A DNA stretch of 64,000 bases. Origin: Saprospiraceae bacterium (GTDB lineage: Bacteria; Bacteroidota; Bacteroidia; Chitinophagales; Saprospiraceae). The stretch spans positions 245,663 through 309,662 of the forward strand of contig CATQHI010000008.1 in NCBI GenBank assembly GCA_958295895.1. The letters run 5' to 3'. The notes under the pieces were generated by a model. That model was not told the DNA's origin and did no database searches. It saw only the letters and a list, made by a program, of their open reading frames with translations. Below, piece by piece: positions 53,477-63,400 of the stretch (its first letter is position 1; every line of letters begins with the position of its first letter). The position numbers and the translations under genes are program-made.

Positions 53477-55024
53477 CTAGCGCGAGGCTTTGAAGTCCTT
53501 GATGTGCTCGCCGAGGTCGTACACCGGCACCTTCCCCTTCAGATTCTTGCGTAGCAGGCTGGCACCGATGGCCGACTGGTAGCCGCCACCGCAGTGCACC
53601 ACAATCGGGCGGTCCTGGGGCACTTCTTTCCAGCGGTCGCGCAGCGTCCAGACGGGGATGTTGATGGCGCCGTAGAAGCGGGTGTCCTCGATGGCCGGTG
53701 TTTCGGGGCGCACATCCACCACGGTATACTTGCCGATGTGGTGCTCGCGGAAATCCTCCAGGTCGAGGGGTGTTTCCATCAGCTCGGCCAGGTCGCCGAC
53801 CCACTGCGTAGCGCCGGTCACCTGCCGGTCGTAGCCGATCTTGGCGATACTCTGTGCGGTTTGGTAGGCAGCTTCTTCGGAGTCCACGATTACGTATAGT
53901 TCCTCACCGGGCTTCACCATGGCCCCGAGCCAGAGGGCAAATTCTCCCTTCGCCTGTATGTTGATGGCATTGCGGGGGTGGCCGGCCTTAAAGTCGTCGG
54001 CGGGCCGGGTATCAATTAGCCAGGTGTTGGTGCCTAACGGTAGGGCAACGGGCGGGGCCGCCGGTGCAGGGTTGATAGCGGGGGCGGTTTCCTCCTCTAG
54101 GATGACGACGTTGCCGTGGGCCTCAACGACGCGCTCGGTGGTCACGGTTGGTGTGGTTTTCGGCATGGTGGCGGTAGTAGCATCATCGTCGCCCACGGGT
54201 TGCATGTCATCTTTATGCATGCCGGTGAGGAGGTGGCGGAAGGGAGACATGGCCCGTTCCCAGCGGTGGTAGCCCTCCTGATTACCCTCCAGGCAGCCGT
54301 AGACGTAGGCGGGTACGAAGGGGTAGTCTTCCGTCAGCCAGTCGGCGAACTGATCGGCGTTTTTGATCTTCTTGTCGAAGACGGGGCTTTCGTCCTGCGC
54401 CTCCGTGAGGTTGAAACGGCCGTGGGTAGCATCACCCATCTTACTGAAGTGAGCCTCCTCCCCAAATCCGGCGTAAACCGTAGCCCGCTGGTCGAAGCCG
54501 CGGATGATGCCGTAGATGCTCTCGTAGCTTTCCTTGGCGTAGGTGCGCTCGTTGTGCAGGGGGTTCTTGTCCTCGGGGCGTGGCAGGGGGTAGCCAGCAC
54601 CATCCTGAAGCAGGGTATTGCCGGTGAAGATGCCCTCTACGTTACCGTCGGCGTTCATGGCTAATAGGCTTATGCTATCGGCCGTATATCCGGGGGTGAG
54701 TTGGGTTTGGATGTGGCAGCCTTCTCCGAACTCGATCATGGTGGCCCGGCCAGCCTTCACGAACTGCCCCTCGCCGTGAAAATGATAGGTGGTAGCTCCG
54801 ACCATATCGGCACCCGTTACCTCGCGCAACTCGGCCCAGCCACTGGCGAAAGCCCCCGGGCAGTGGGTCATGACGATGGCGCGCAGGCGAAGTTTATTCT
54901 CCGCCAGGTAGTCTAGGTAGGGCTTGATGCGGCGGGTTGGGTCTACGGCCACGGCCTCGCCCCCGTCGGTGATGAGGTAGGAATACTGGTCGATGGTCTC
55001 GTCGTGGAAGCGCTGTACGGTCAT
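53477..55024 (-). CDS. MBL-fold/double-rhodanese fusion with metal ligands replaced
   Basis: A 515-residue protein shaped like bacterial persulfide dioxygenase-rhodanese fusions. The N-terminal MBL domain keeps the fold (YLITDGGEAVAVDPT, IFTGNTLL) but has lost the metal ligands: HxHxDH is HCPGAF (54-59), the usual TPGHT is TPGYT (110-114), GDT is GNT (135-137) and the late GHG is GFG (186-188). Two rhodanese domains follow; only the second has the cysteine, in VHCGGGYQS (Cys478). The linker between them reads APAAPP where the dispersed GC motif lies. It probably acts in sulfur handling as a rhodanese with a non-metal MBL scaffold. ATG 55024 was chosen by homology. Confidence 0.85.
   Translation of the reverse strand: MTVQRFHDETIDQYSYLITDGGEAVAVDPTRRIKPYLDYLAENKLRLRAIVMTHCPGAFASGWAELREVTGADMVGATTYHFHGEGQFVKAGRATMIEFGEGCHIQTQLTPGYTADSISLLAMNADGNVEGIFTGNTLLQDGAGYPLPRPEDKNPLHNERTYAKESYESIYGIIRGFDQRATVYAGFGEEAHFSKMGDATHGRFNLTEAQDESPVFDKKIKNADQFADWLTEDYPFVPAYVYGCLEGNQEGYHRWERAMSPFRHLLTGMHKDDMQPVGDDDATTATMPKTTPTVTTERVVEAHGNVVILEEETAPAINPAPAAPPVALPLGTNTWLIDTRPADDFKAGHPRNAINIQAKGEFALWLGAMVKPGEELYVIVDSEEAAYQTAQSIAKIGYDRQVTGATQWVGDLAELMETPLDLEDFREHHIGKYTVVDVRPETPAIEDTRFYGAINIPVWTLRDRWKEVPQDRPIVVHCGGGYQSAIGASLLRKNLKGKVPVYDLGEHIKDFKASR
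54050..54067 (-). repeat. Dispersed 18-nt GC motif inside the MBL-rhodanese gene
   Basis: On the coding strand it reads GCACCGGCGGCCCCGCCC, one mismatch from consensus, and encodes APAAPP in the interdomain linker. Confidence 0.7.
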
Positions 55025-55080
55025 GGTCGGGAATTGATTAGATAGTCTACCGCTGTAACCGTAGCCGGGCCCCCGCATGT

Positions 55081-55344
55081 TTAGTACCGCCGGCTGATCA
55101 GGGGCGAGTGGGTACCGGGGCCGCCGGGGCGTTTGCGCAGTTCGTCGAGCCGGTCGCGGCACTGCTCGCAGGTAGCCAGGTGCTCGCTGATCTGGCGGTA
55201 GGCGGAGCGGTCCTCGGTCTTGGTGATGTCGTTCCAGTAGTCGAGCAGCTCCTCATCTTCGGGATGGCGGAAACTGCCCACGACCTCGCGGCCGATGCGG
55301 TAGATGATGGCCGCAGCGACGGCGGCGATGAGGTAAGTACCCAT
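55081..55344 (-). CDS. Small membrane protein with zinc-finger-like HxxxCxxC motif
   Basis: An 87-residue protein with an N-terminal membrane segment (TYLIAAVAAAIIYRIG, residues 3-18) and a soluble part with EHLATCEQCRDRLDEL (His55, Cys59, Cys62), the motif found in zinc-binding anti-sigma domains. A sigma factor is not visible nearby. The ATG at 55344 is 97 bp from the divergent LytS kinase. The orientation of the membrane helix before the zinc motif is the reverse of classical anti-sigma factors, so it could be a different kind of adaptor. Confidence 0.75.
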   Translation of the reverse strand: MGTYLIAAVAAAIIYRIGREVVGSFRHPEDEELLDYWNDITKTEDRSAYRQISEHLATCEQCRDRLDELRKRPGGPGTHSPLISRRY

Positions 55345-55440
55345 GGGATCAGATAACGCGTGGTGCGGGTGGTGGGTTGCTTCCCGCCATTCGTCGAAAA
55401 CCGAACAGCTTTCCTACCGGCCTGCCCTTACCTTACGGCG

Positions 55441-56520
55441 ATGTCCGTCGCCCGTACCCCGACCGCACCCCTCCGCAGCCTGACCGACCGCCTGGGCCAG
55501 ACCCTGATGCGACGGCCACTCTACCACGGCATCGGGTGGCTGGTATTCTTCGGTATTCTGGTCGTGCTACAACTACAGGCCGGGGAGTACAGCATCGGAC
55601 TGGTACTGATCAACGAGCTCATCACGGTAGGCGTGTTTGCCGTGGTGGTGTACACTAACCTGTTTCTACTTTTTCCGATCTACCTTAAACGCGGCCGCTA
55701 CTGGATTTACCTGGGGGCCCTGATCGGCCTATCGGTACTCTTCACGCCGATGGAGCTGGTGATTAAGTACTTCCTCTTCTCCTCCAAGGAATCCGTACAG
55801 ATCGACCTGCTGGACAATATGGAGGCCTACTTCCTGGGCAATTTCCTCATCGGCGGCGTCAGCTCCGTAGGCAAGATCATGACCGACTGGATCGCCGAGA
55901 ACCGCAAAAAGCAGGAGGTGGAGAATGAGACCATGCAGTCGGAGCTGCGCTTCCTCAAGTCGCAGATCAACCCCCACTTCCTCTTCAACACCCTCAACAG
56001 CCTCTACGCCCTGACGCTGAAGAAGAGCGATAAGGCCCCCGATATCGTCATTAAGCTCTCCGAGATGATGCGCTACATGCTCTACGAGTGCAACGAGCCC
56101 GAGGTGCCCCTGCGCAAGGAGATCAACTACCTGCGCAACTACCTCGACCTGGAGCGGCTGCGCCAGCGGGAGGGCATCGACATCACGCTTGACGTCAAGG
56201 GCTCGGTGGTGGACCAGCAGATCGCCCCGCTCCTACTCATTCCCTTTCTCGAAAACAGCTTCAAGCACGGTATTAATGCGGCGCTAAAGGGCGGCTTCGT
56301 GCACGCTACCCTGGAGGTGGAGCACCGGGCCATTCGCTTCGACCTCGAAAACACCAAGGGCGACACCATGCCCCGCTCCCCCGACGCGGCCCGCCCCAGC
56401 GGCGGCATCGGCCTGGTGAACGTGCGCCGGCGGCTGGAGCTGCTCTACCCGCAGCGCTACGAGCTGGAGATCCGCGAGACGCCGGGAACCTATGCGGTGC
56501 GACTGGCGCTGGAGTTGTAG
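55441..56520 (+). CDS. LytS/YpdA-type sensor histidine kinase
   Basis: A 359-residue membrane kinase. Four hydrophobic segments occupy about residues 28-150 (HGIGWLVFFGILVVLQLQ, VGVFAVVVYTNLFLLFPIYL, YWIYLGALIGLSVLF and one near 138). A His_kinase domain follows, with the phosphoacceptor box LKSQINPHFLFNTLNSLYALTL near 180 and ATPase boxes PLLLIPFLENSFKHG and GGIGLVNVRRRLELLYP. It pairs with the LytTR regulator that follows 138 bp later. The stimulus is unknown. Confidence 0.93.
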   Translation: MSVARTPTAPLRSLTDRLGQTLMRRPLYHGIGWLVFFGILVVLQLQAGEYSIGLVLINELITVGVFAVVVYTNLFLLFPIYLKRGRYWIYLGALIGLSVLFTPMELVIKYFLFSSKESVQIDLLDNMEAYFLGNFLIGGVSSVGKIMTDWIAENRKKQEVENETMQSELRFLKSQINPHFLFNTLNSLYALTLKKSDKAPDIVIKLSEMMRYMLYECNEPEVPLRKEINYLRNYLDLERLRQREGIDITLDVKGSVVDQQIAPLLLIPFLENSFKHGINAALKGGFVHATLEVEHRAIRFDLENTKGDTMPRSPDAARPSGGIGLVNVRRRLELLYPQRYELEIRETPGTYAVRLALEL

Positions 56521-56568
56521 TCCCCCCATTCGTGCCGTGAAGCAGCTCGCTGGTCGTATTTTTTCTTT

Positions 56569-56586
56569 GCACCTGCGGCCCCGCCC
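56569..56586 (+). repeat. Dispersed 18-nt GC motif, exact copy
   Basis: GCACCTGCGGCCCCGCCC lies in the 138-bp gap between the kinase and regulator genes, 72 bp before the regulator start and in the same direction. The gap has no other recognisable feature. Confidence 0.8.
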
Positions 56587-56658
56587 GATATTACACCTAT
56601 AAACGCCTCCAACACCCGCACCAACACAACAACCGAAAACGCAACAACTCACCCCCCC

Positions 56659-57384
56659 ATGATCAACGCCATCATCGTCGACGACGAACCCCTCGCCCAG
56701 GACATCCTCGAGACCTACCTGGAACGTATCCCCGAGATCGAGCTCGTGGCCAAGTGCGCCAATGCCTTCGAGGCCAATGAGGTACTCAATAAGGAAGATG
56801 TGGACCTGATGTTCCTCGACATCAACATGCCGCAGCTTACCGGCACCGACTTCCTCCGTGGACTGACCGACCCGCCCGTGACCATCTTTACCACCGCCTA
56901 CCCCAACTACGCCCTGGATGGGTTCGAGCTCAATGCGCTGGACTACTTGGTGAAGCCCATTAGCATGGACCGCTTCCTGCAGGCCTGTAACCGGGCCGTA
57001 GAGCAGGCCGAGCTACAGCAGAAGGCCAAGGCGCTACCCGTACAGGACGGCGGACCGGGCTACTTCTTCGTCAAGGCCGACAAGAAGCTCGTGCGCGTCA
57101 ACATCGACGAGATCGTATACATCGAGGGGCTGAAGGATTACGTCATCATCCGCCTACCCAATGACCGCGTCATCACCCTACAGACTATGAAGTCACTCGA
57201 GGAGAAGCTACCGACCAGCGACTTCCAGCGCATCCACCGCAGCTACATCGTGAACCTGGAACGGATCGAGGCCCTGCAGGGCAATATGGTGGAGGTGAAG
57301 GAGAAGGGAAAGATTACGACTTTGCCTGTAGGAAAGAGTTACCGGGATACTTTGGCGGAGCGGATTGAAAAGCTGAAGCTGTAG
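56659..57384 (+). CDS. LytTR-family response regulator
   Basis: A 241-residue regulator. The receiver domain has the acidic pair VDDEP (8-11), phosphoacceptor Asp54 in DLMFLDINMP, and the Thr/Lys switch TTAYPNYALDGF...DYLVKP. The C-terminal LytTR DNA-binding domain starts YFFVKADKKLVRVN and includes DIVYIEGLKDY-like and HRSYIVNLERIEAL segments. It probably acts on promoters after phosphorylation by the adjacent kinase. A long imperfect hairpin ends the transcript. Confidence 0.96.
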   Translation: MINAIIVDDEPLAQDILETYLERIPEIELVAKCANAFEANEVLNKEDVDLMFLDINMPQLTGTDFLRGLTDPPVTIFTTAYPNYALDGFELNALDYLVKPISMDRFLQACNRAVEQAELQQKAKALPVQDGGPGYFFVKADKKLVRVNIDEIVYIEGLKDYVIIRLPNDRVITLQTMKSLEEKLPTSDFQRIHRSYIVNLERIEALQGNMVEVKEKGKITTLPVGKSYRDTLAERIEKLKL

Positions 57385-57451
57385 TAGATCGCCTTTGGCT
57401 CGTTAGATGATCTAACCAGCGCAGCGTCTAATGAGCCGATAGGCGATCTAC
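57384..57451. terminator. Long imperfect hairpin between convergent regulator and macroglobulin genes
   Basis: Arms 57384-57407 and 57427-57451 (about 24 bp, beginning GTAGATCGCCT) pair with few mismatches. Both stop codons lie at its ends, so it probably terminates both transcripts. Confidence 0.7.
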
Positions 57452-60400
57452 TCGACGGAAACTCTATTTCCGGAGCTATTCCCGCCAAACTCCGGTGCAT
57501 ACATACACTCCACCCGCCCCAGTCCACTGCTGAAGCTCCCTACGTAGGTCGCAAACAGGTCGTACTCAAGCGTATACGTACCCCGCGGCAGGTGGTCGAT
57601 GAAGAAGTTCGTGGCTAGGTCGCCGGGGGTGAAGTAGTAACCCAATCCATTTTGGTACTGGTAGCCGGACAGCGCGTCGACGGGCTCAAAGGTGGCGGCG
57701 CGGCGGTCCTTGACGTGTACGTAGTCCATGGCGCGGTCGCTGCGCAGGGTGAGGCGGACGGTAATACGGTCGCCGGGGTGAAGCGGGGCGTCTTCCGTGA
57801 TCGGTTGGAGCTGGTCGCCTACTTTCTTGTAGAGGGTGCGTTCGAGGCTGAGGGGCCCGGTGTGGCTGGCTTCGACGCGGTCGGCGAGCTCGGTGTACTG
57901 CCAGAAGACGCCGCCCCAGACGAGGTCGTTACCGGGGTTTGCGATGGTCGTGGTAGCTAGGTCGCTGCTGACTTGCTCGGCCGGCACGCGGAGGGTGAAC
58001 TCGCCCGTAGCTGCTTCCGCCGTTTCCTGGAGGGCGCGGACGCGGGTGCTGAGTGCTTTGGTCGTGCGGCCGGGCCAGCTTGCCGTGATCGGCTGGGTGG
58101 GTTGATCGATGGTGAAGGTTTCTCCAGAATTAAGGATAGCGTAGACGGCCGCGGCGGTAGCCTTGGTGGTCGGCCAGGCGGTAGTGCGCTTGTTGGTCAG
58201 TAGGTAGAGGCGCATCTCATCGAGCTCCTCCGGGCGGGGGTCGATGGTACGGAAGGCTTCGAGGAGGCGGGTGTGGGTCTCGATGGGTAGCTCGTTCCAG
58301 CTGTAGCCCTGCTCATACTTCCAGTACATACCGAACTCATCCTTGTGCAGGGCACGCTCGCGGAGGCTGGCGAGGATGACCTCCCCCCGGCCCCTTCCGG
58401 CGGAGGGGGAATGCGCCATGGTGATGGCGATTAGCGCCTGCTCGTACAGTCCGTAGGACAGCCATTCGGCAAAAGCGCGCTCGCGGTAGAAGTCAAAGGC
58501 CTTAGTGCTGGGTGCAGAAGCCTCCTCGATTAAAGTGCGCGCGTAGAGGTAGTGGAGCTGCAGCGGAGTGGGCTGGTAGTCTTGCCGCAGCTGAGTAGAA
58601 TCTTTGGTTTCAGCTAGTAGCTGCTTATAATCTTCCTCCAGTTGCCGGTCTAGGTAGCGGAGGGCGGCGGTAGTGATCTGGTCCACCGTAGCGCGCTGAG
58701 CGGGGTCGATAACGCCGAGCTGCTGCATACGGGCGATGGTCTCCACCACATACTGCGTCATGTAGCGATCGGAGGGGCCGCCGGGGAACCAACTGTAGGC
58801 CCCGTCGCTTTCCTGGCGGGCGGCCAGTTTGGCGAGGTCCTTTTGCTGCTCGCGGGCCAGTCGTTCAAGCTGGAAGAGTTCGCCGATACGGGCGCGCTGC
58901 TCGGCCTCGGACTGGGCAGCGCGTACCCAGGGCGTCTCGGTGAGCAGGGCGGTTTTGAGGTCCTGGTTCTTTTCCAGTTCGCTCAGCAGGGCGGTGGAGT
59001 CGGCCTCCCATTGGTTGAAGACTTCCTTTAGCACCGGCTTCGTGGACACCGTCTGGTAGGCCAGCTGGTTGGCGAAGTAGCGGTTGGCGAGCTGCTCGGT
59101 GCAGTCGTAGGGGTACTCCATCAGGTACGGCAGGGCCTTGAGGGCGAGCCAGGCGGGGTTGGTGGTGGCCTGGAGGGTGTAGCTGATGGGAGCTAGGGAG
59201 GGGGAGACGGGGGATGAAGGGAGTAGCCCGGGGAGGATGACTTCCTTGGTTTCGCCGCGCCGGAGGTAAAAGGGTTGGGAGACGGTGAGGAGGGTGCGAT
59301 CGGAGAGGATGGGCACGACATTTTCCTCCCCGTCGCTGAAGCTTCCGCTCCGGGCGATGATGCGGTAGCCCAGCGGTCCATCCAGCGAGGCACCGTCGGG
59401 CACGGAGATGGGGAAGCGTACGGTAGCCGAGCTACTATCTTCCAGACGCAACAATTCACTAGCACCACTACTCTCTACGCGTACTACCTCGCTCCCGTCA
59501 GGATTAAATAGTTCCAGATCGATGCGCACGTCCATCGCTAGGTCCGTTAGGTTAGACACCTTAGCAGTAAGCTCCATCTGATCACCCTCCCGGAGGAAGC
59601 GCGGTGCGTTGGGTAGAACCATCAGCTCCTTTTGGGTCATAACCTCGCGCTGGGAGATCACGTAGTTCAGCGCCTTATCGTGGGCGAAGAGACGGAACTT
59701 CCAGGCAGTGAGTGCCTCGGGACTGGTAAAGGTGACCCGCAGCGAGCCATCGGGGCCGGCGGTCAGGTCAGGTAGCCAGAAGGCAGTCTCCTGTAGGTTG
59801 GTGCGTAGGTCGACGGGCGGCTCGGCGGAAATGGGCGGGGCCGCAGGTGCAGCGGAAGTTGGTGAAGGTTCATCGGCTTCGGCATAACCCGTGATTACGA
59901 CCTCACTCAGGGCGGCGTCTTGCACTTCGGGAGCAGCATTTTCCGGCATGGTCATCCGACTACGCAGGCTTATGCTCGCTGCTTTACCCCTAAGCTGGTT
60001 CGTGAGATTGCTCGTGGTCAAGTTCAAATAGGGCAGTTGCGGAATGGTATCCTGCGGCGTACCAGCGGAGTTGCCGTAGGACTCCCCAAACGCACTCCCA
60101 AAACTAGCGTTCTCCACCAGCGATCCACTACCCCCGTACACCGGATACGGCGAAAACTGCCACCCCTGTCCGGCGTAGAGCTGATCCAGACTGGCATCGT
60201 ACATCGTGGCGAGAGCTGCCGCGGCGGCCGGTAGGCTATCGTTGGACTTAAGCTGCAGCGTCCACTCCTCGGGGGTGCCGGGGCGGAGCTTGCTGCGAAA
60301 GGTGGCGTAGGTAACGTGCAGTGCCTTGTTCTCCCACGGCAGGGGCAGCTGCCGGCTTTCCTGAAATACTCGGTTCAGGCGCACGAAGGCGAGCTGGTGG

Positions 60401-63400
60401 AACAGTCCACCACGGTCGGCCTCCGTAGGGGTGTAGCGTAGCGTGAGGCGGCGGGCGGTGGTACTGTCGCGCTCCAGGACCAGTCCGCTACGACTCTCCC
60501 AGCGGCTGAGCACGAGGGGGAGGTCGAGGGCGGAGAGAAGGGTAAAGTTAATGGGCTCGTCTACGCGCACGCTGTCGGGTACATCGGTGAACTGGTAAAG
60601 GGTACCGGCAGGCAGCTCAGCGGTGGCGGAGTTGTACACGCTGAAGGCGGCCGGTGCCCCGGCGATGCCATCAGCGTAGCGCCAGTCGATGCGGTAGTGA
60701 CCTGCGGGGAAGTCGGCCGGTAGGGAGACGGTGGCAGTGCCCTGGCGTAGGGTGGCCGTGGTTTGGTATACCGAATCTCCATCAGTCGGCCATTCCGCGA
60801 GCTCCGGCACGGCGGCGTAGCTCAGGTAGGGGAAGTGGTCTACAAAGCTGTCGCGCTCGATCACCGGCCGGTCGGGTACGGGCCAGTCGCGCTCGAGGAG
60901 GCTGGCGTTGGGCTTGGTGACCGGGGTAATCCGTAGCTGGATGGCTAAGGTAGTGTCGCGCTGGTCGGTCTGAGCGCGGATGGTGAGGCTATCGCCGCGA
61001 TCTAAAGTCTCCTTGCTGACGGTAACCACGACCGCCGGCCGTTCCCCCCGGATACCGACCGTAGTAGTGGCGGTATGCGTCTCCCCGGTCTGATCGGCTA
61101 CGTCAGTTTCGATCACGTAGCGGTAGCTGGGGTAGCCGGTGGTGCCTAGGGAGGCCGATGGGGTAAAGGTCAGGTTGAATTCGCCCTGCTCACCGGAGGT
61201 CGTTTCGCCGCTGGTGACCAGTTCGCGCTCGCCGCCGCCGCCATCGCCGCCGTACCCCCGGTAGAAGTACCAGCGGACTTCCTCCAGGTACACGCGGTAG
61301 TTTACCCGTGCATCAGTCACCGGTGGCCCTGCGTAGGTCAGCGCCTCTCCCCGTACAGTTACCGGCTGACCGGGCACCGCGGCCTCGGGGGCTTCCAGCG
61401 TGACTTCGAAACGGGGCCGTTTATACTCCTCCACGCGGATTGCGGCATTCCCGTTATCGGTCTGGATGCTGAACTCACCGGTAAGCCCGCTCTCCGGTAG
61501 CTCAAAATCTACGCTAAAACGGCCGTACGCATCGGTAATCGCCTGCTGCTGGGCTACCTCCTGGTAGTTAGCGTCGCGGAGGATAACCGTAACTGTTACC
61601 TCGGGAAGGATGGAAGGTAGCTGGTCTACGCCGGTTTGGTACTGCAGGCCGTAGACGTGCACTAGCTGCCCCGGACGGTAGAGGGGGCGGTCGGTAAGTA
61701 AGGTGGTGTAGGTCTGAGTGAGTGACCCCCCGCTTCGATTGTTGTAGGTATATAGGTTGGTCACCAACCGGTCACCGGTCGAAGCGTGGGTAAGGACGAG
61801 GCGGTACTGCGCGTAGTCCTTCGGTGCGGGGAGGGTGAAGACACCATCATCATCGCTGCGGCGGGTGTAAACCAGGCGGTAATCCTGATCGCGGCGGTTG
61901 CTGCGGTATACCTCGACGCGTACGTCCGCCACGGCGGCCCCGGTAGTACGGTCGACGACCTGGACAGGGCCACCCGTTTCGCTACTGACTTTCAGCGTAC
62001 TTAGATCGGTGACCTGAAAGTCAGATACGGTAAAAGTACCGGCTTCAGGATCGAAGTTCTCGCTGTCGGACACCACCAGGTAGTAGCCCCCGGCTGGTAG
62101 GGTGGCAAGGTCGAGCTCGGTGGTGTGCTGACTGTAGTCATCATTGGGGGCCAGGCGCTGGTTACCACTACCAACCAGCTCACCCTGCTGAATCTCCGCC
62201 AGTCGCTCGGAGACGTCGCGGATATAATCGGCCGGCCGGGCGGGGTCGTAGCTATACAATCGGTAGTAGACCTGCTCCACGTTACGGTAGATCAGGTAGA
62301 CGAGGAGGTGCTCGCCGCGGGGGTAGTGACTGTGGGTCTGAGTGCTAAGGGTAGCAGCGGTGATACTAGCGCGTAGCTGTACGGCCTCCACCCGGGCGAC
62401 TTCGTCCTCCTCTCCCACCCGCTCCAGCAACGCAAGGGCACGCACGCGGGGTAATTCACCGAGTGAGACGTCGTCGCGGTCCAGCAGTCGGGCCATCTCC
62501 ACCAGGAACCGGTCGCGCTCGGGGAGTGCGGTGTAACGTTCGTAGGCCTGCTCCAGCGCCCGGATGTACAGGGAGTCTGCCGCCCCGAGCTGGTGGACGT
62601 ACCGCAGGCGTTCCAGGTCCGCGTACAGTAGTGCGGGGGTAACCTCGTTCAGGTGGAAGGAAATCCACTCCTGGTATAGCAGCAGCTTACGGGGGGTGGC
62701 CTGGGTGGTGTCGTAGCGGGCGGCTAGGTTCAGATCGCAGAAATCACCTGCGGGTACCAACAGTTCAGCGGCGTCGAGTGGCCGGTCGTCGGTCAGGGAG
62801 CCCAGCGAGCTACTGAGCAAGTCCATAGCCCGGCCCACGAGCAGGTCGTAGAGCGTGGGGAGCTCATCGCGGCGCGTCTCACCACCTACCACCAGCGCCG
62901 GTATCTCGGCCAGTCGGGTCTGCTGCTCCCGGGCCAGGGTGAGACTGTGGTAGAGGTGATTGCGGCCCGCGGCAAGGAGCTGCTGCAGGGTATAGTCGGC
63001 CAGTGGTAGACTATCGCTTACCTCCTGCCCCGCTACTTCCGTCACCTGACTGAGTCGGTACTGATTTTGCTGAGCATAGTTGGAGTACACCTCCCCCAAC
63101 ATCAGGTGGGTGAGAGCGGCCACCACCGGGTCCTGACCCTGGGTGGAGAGGGCTTCCCGCAGCACCCCGAGTGCCGCCTCCTGCTCGTCCTCCGCCAGCA
63201 ACTGCGTCAGCGTGACCCGCTCCCCTAGCGCCCGCAGTAGTTCATCGGACTGCCCACCGCGCGCCGCCCGGGCGTAGATGCTATCGGCTATCGTCAGCGC
63301 ACTTTGGTACTTACCGGCTTCGACGTAGGCCTTGAGCTTTGCGTAGTCGGCAGGGTCGGTCTGGGCCACCAGGGCGGCGGTCAATGTCAGGAGTAGGAGG

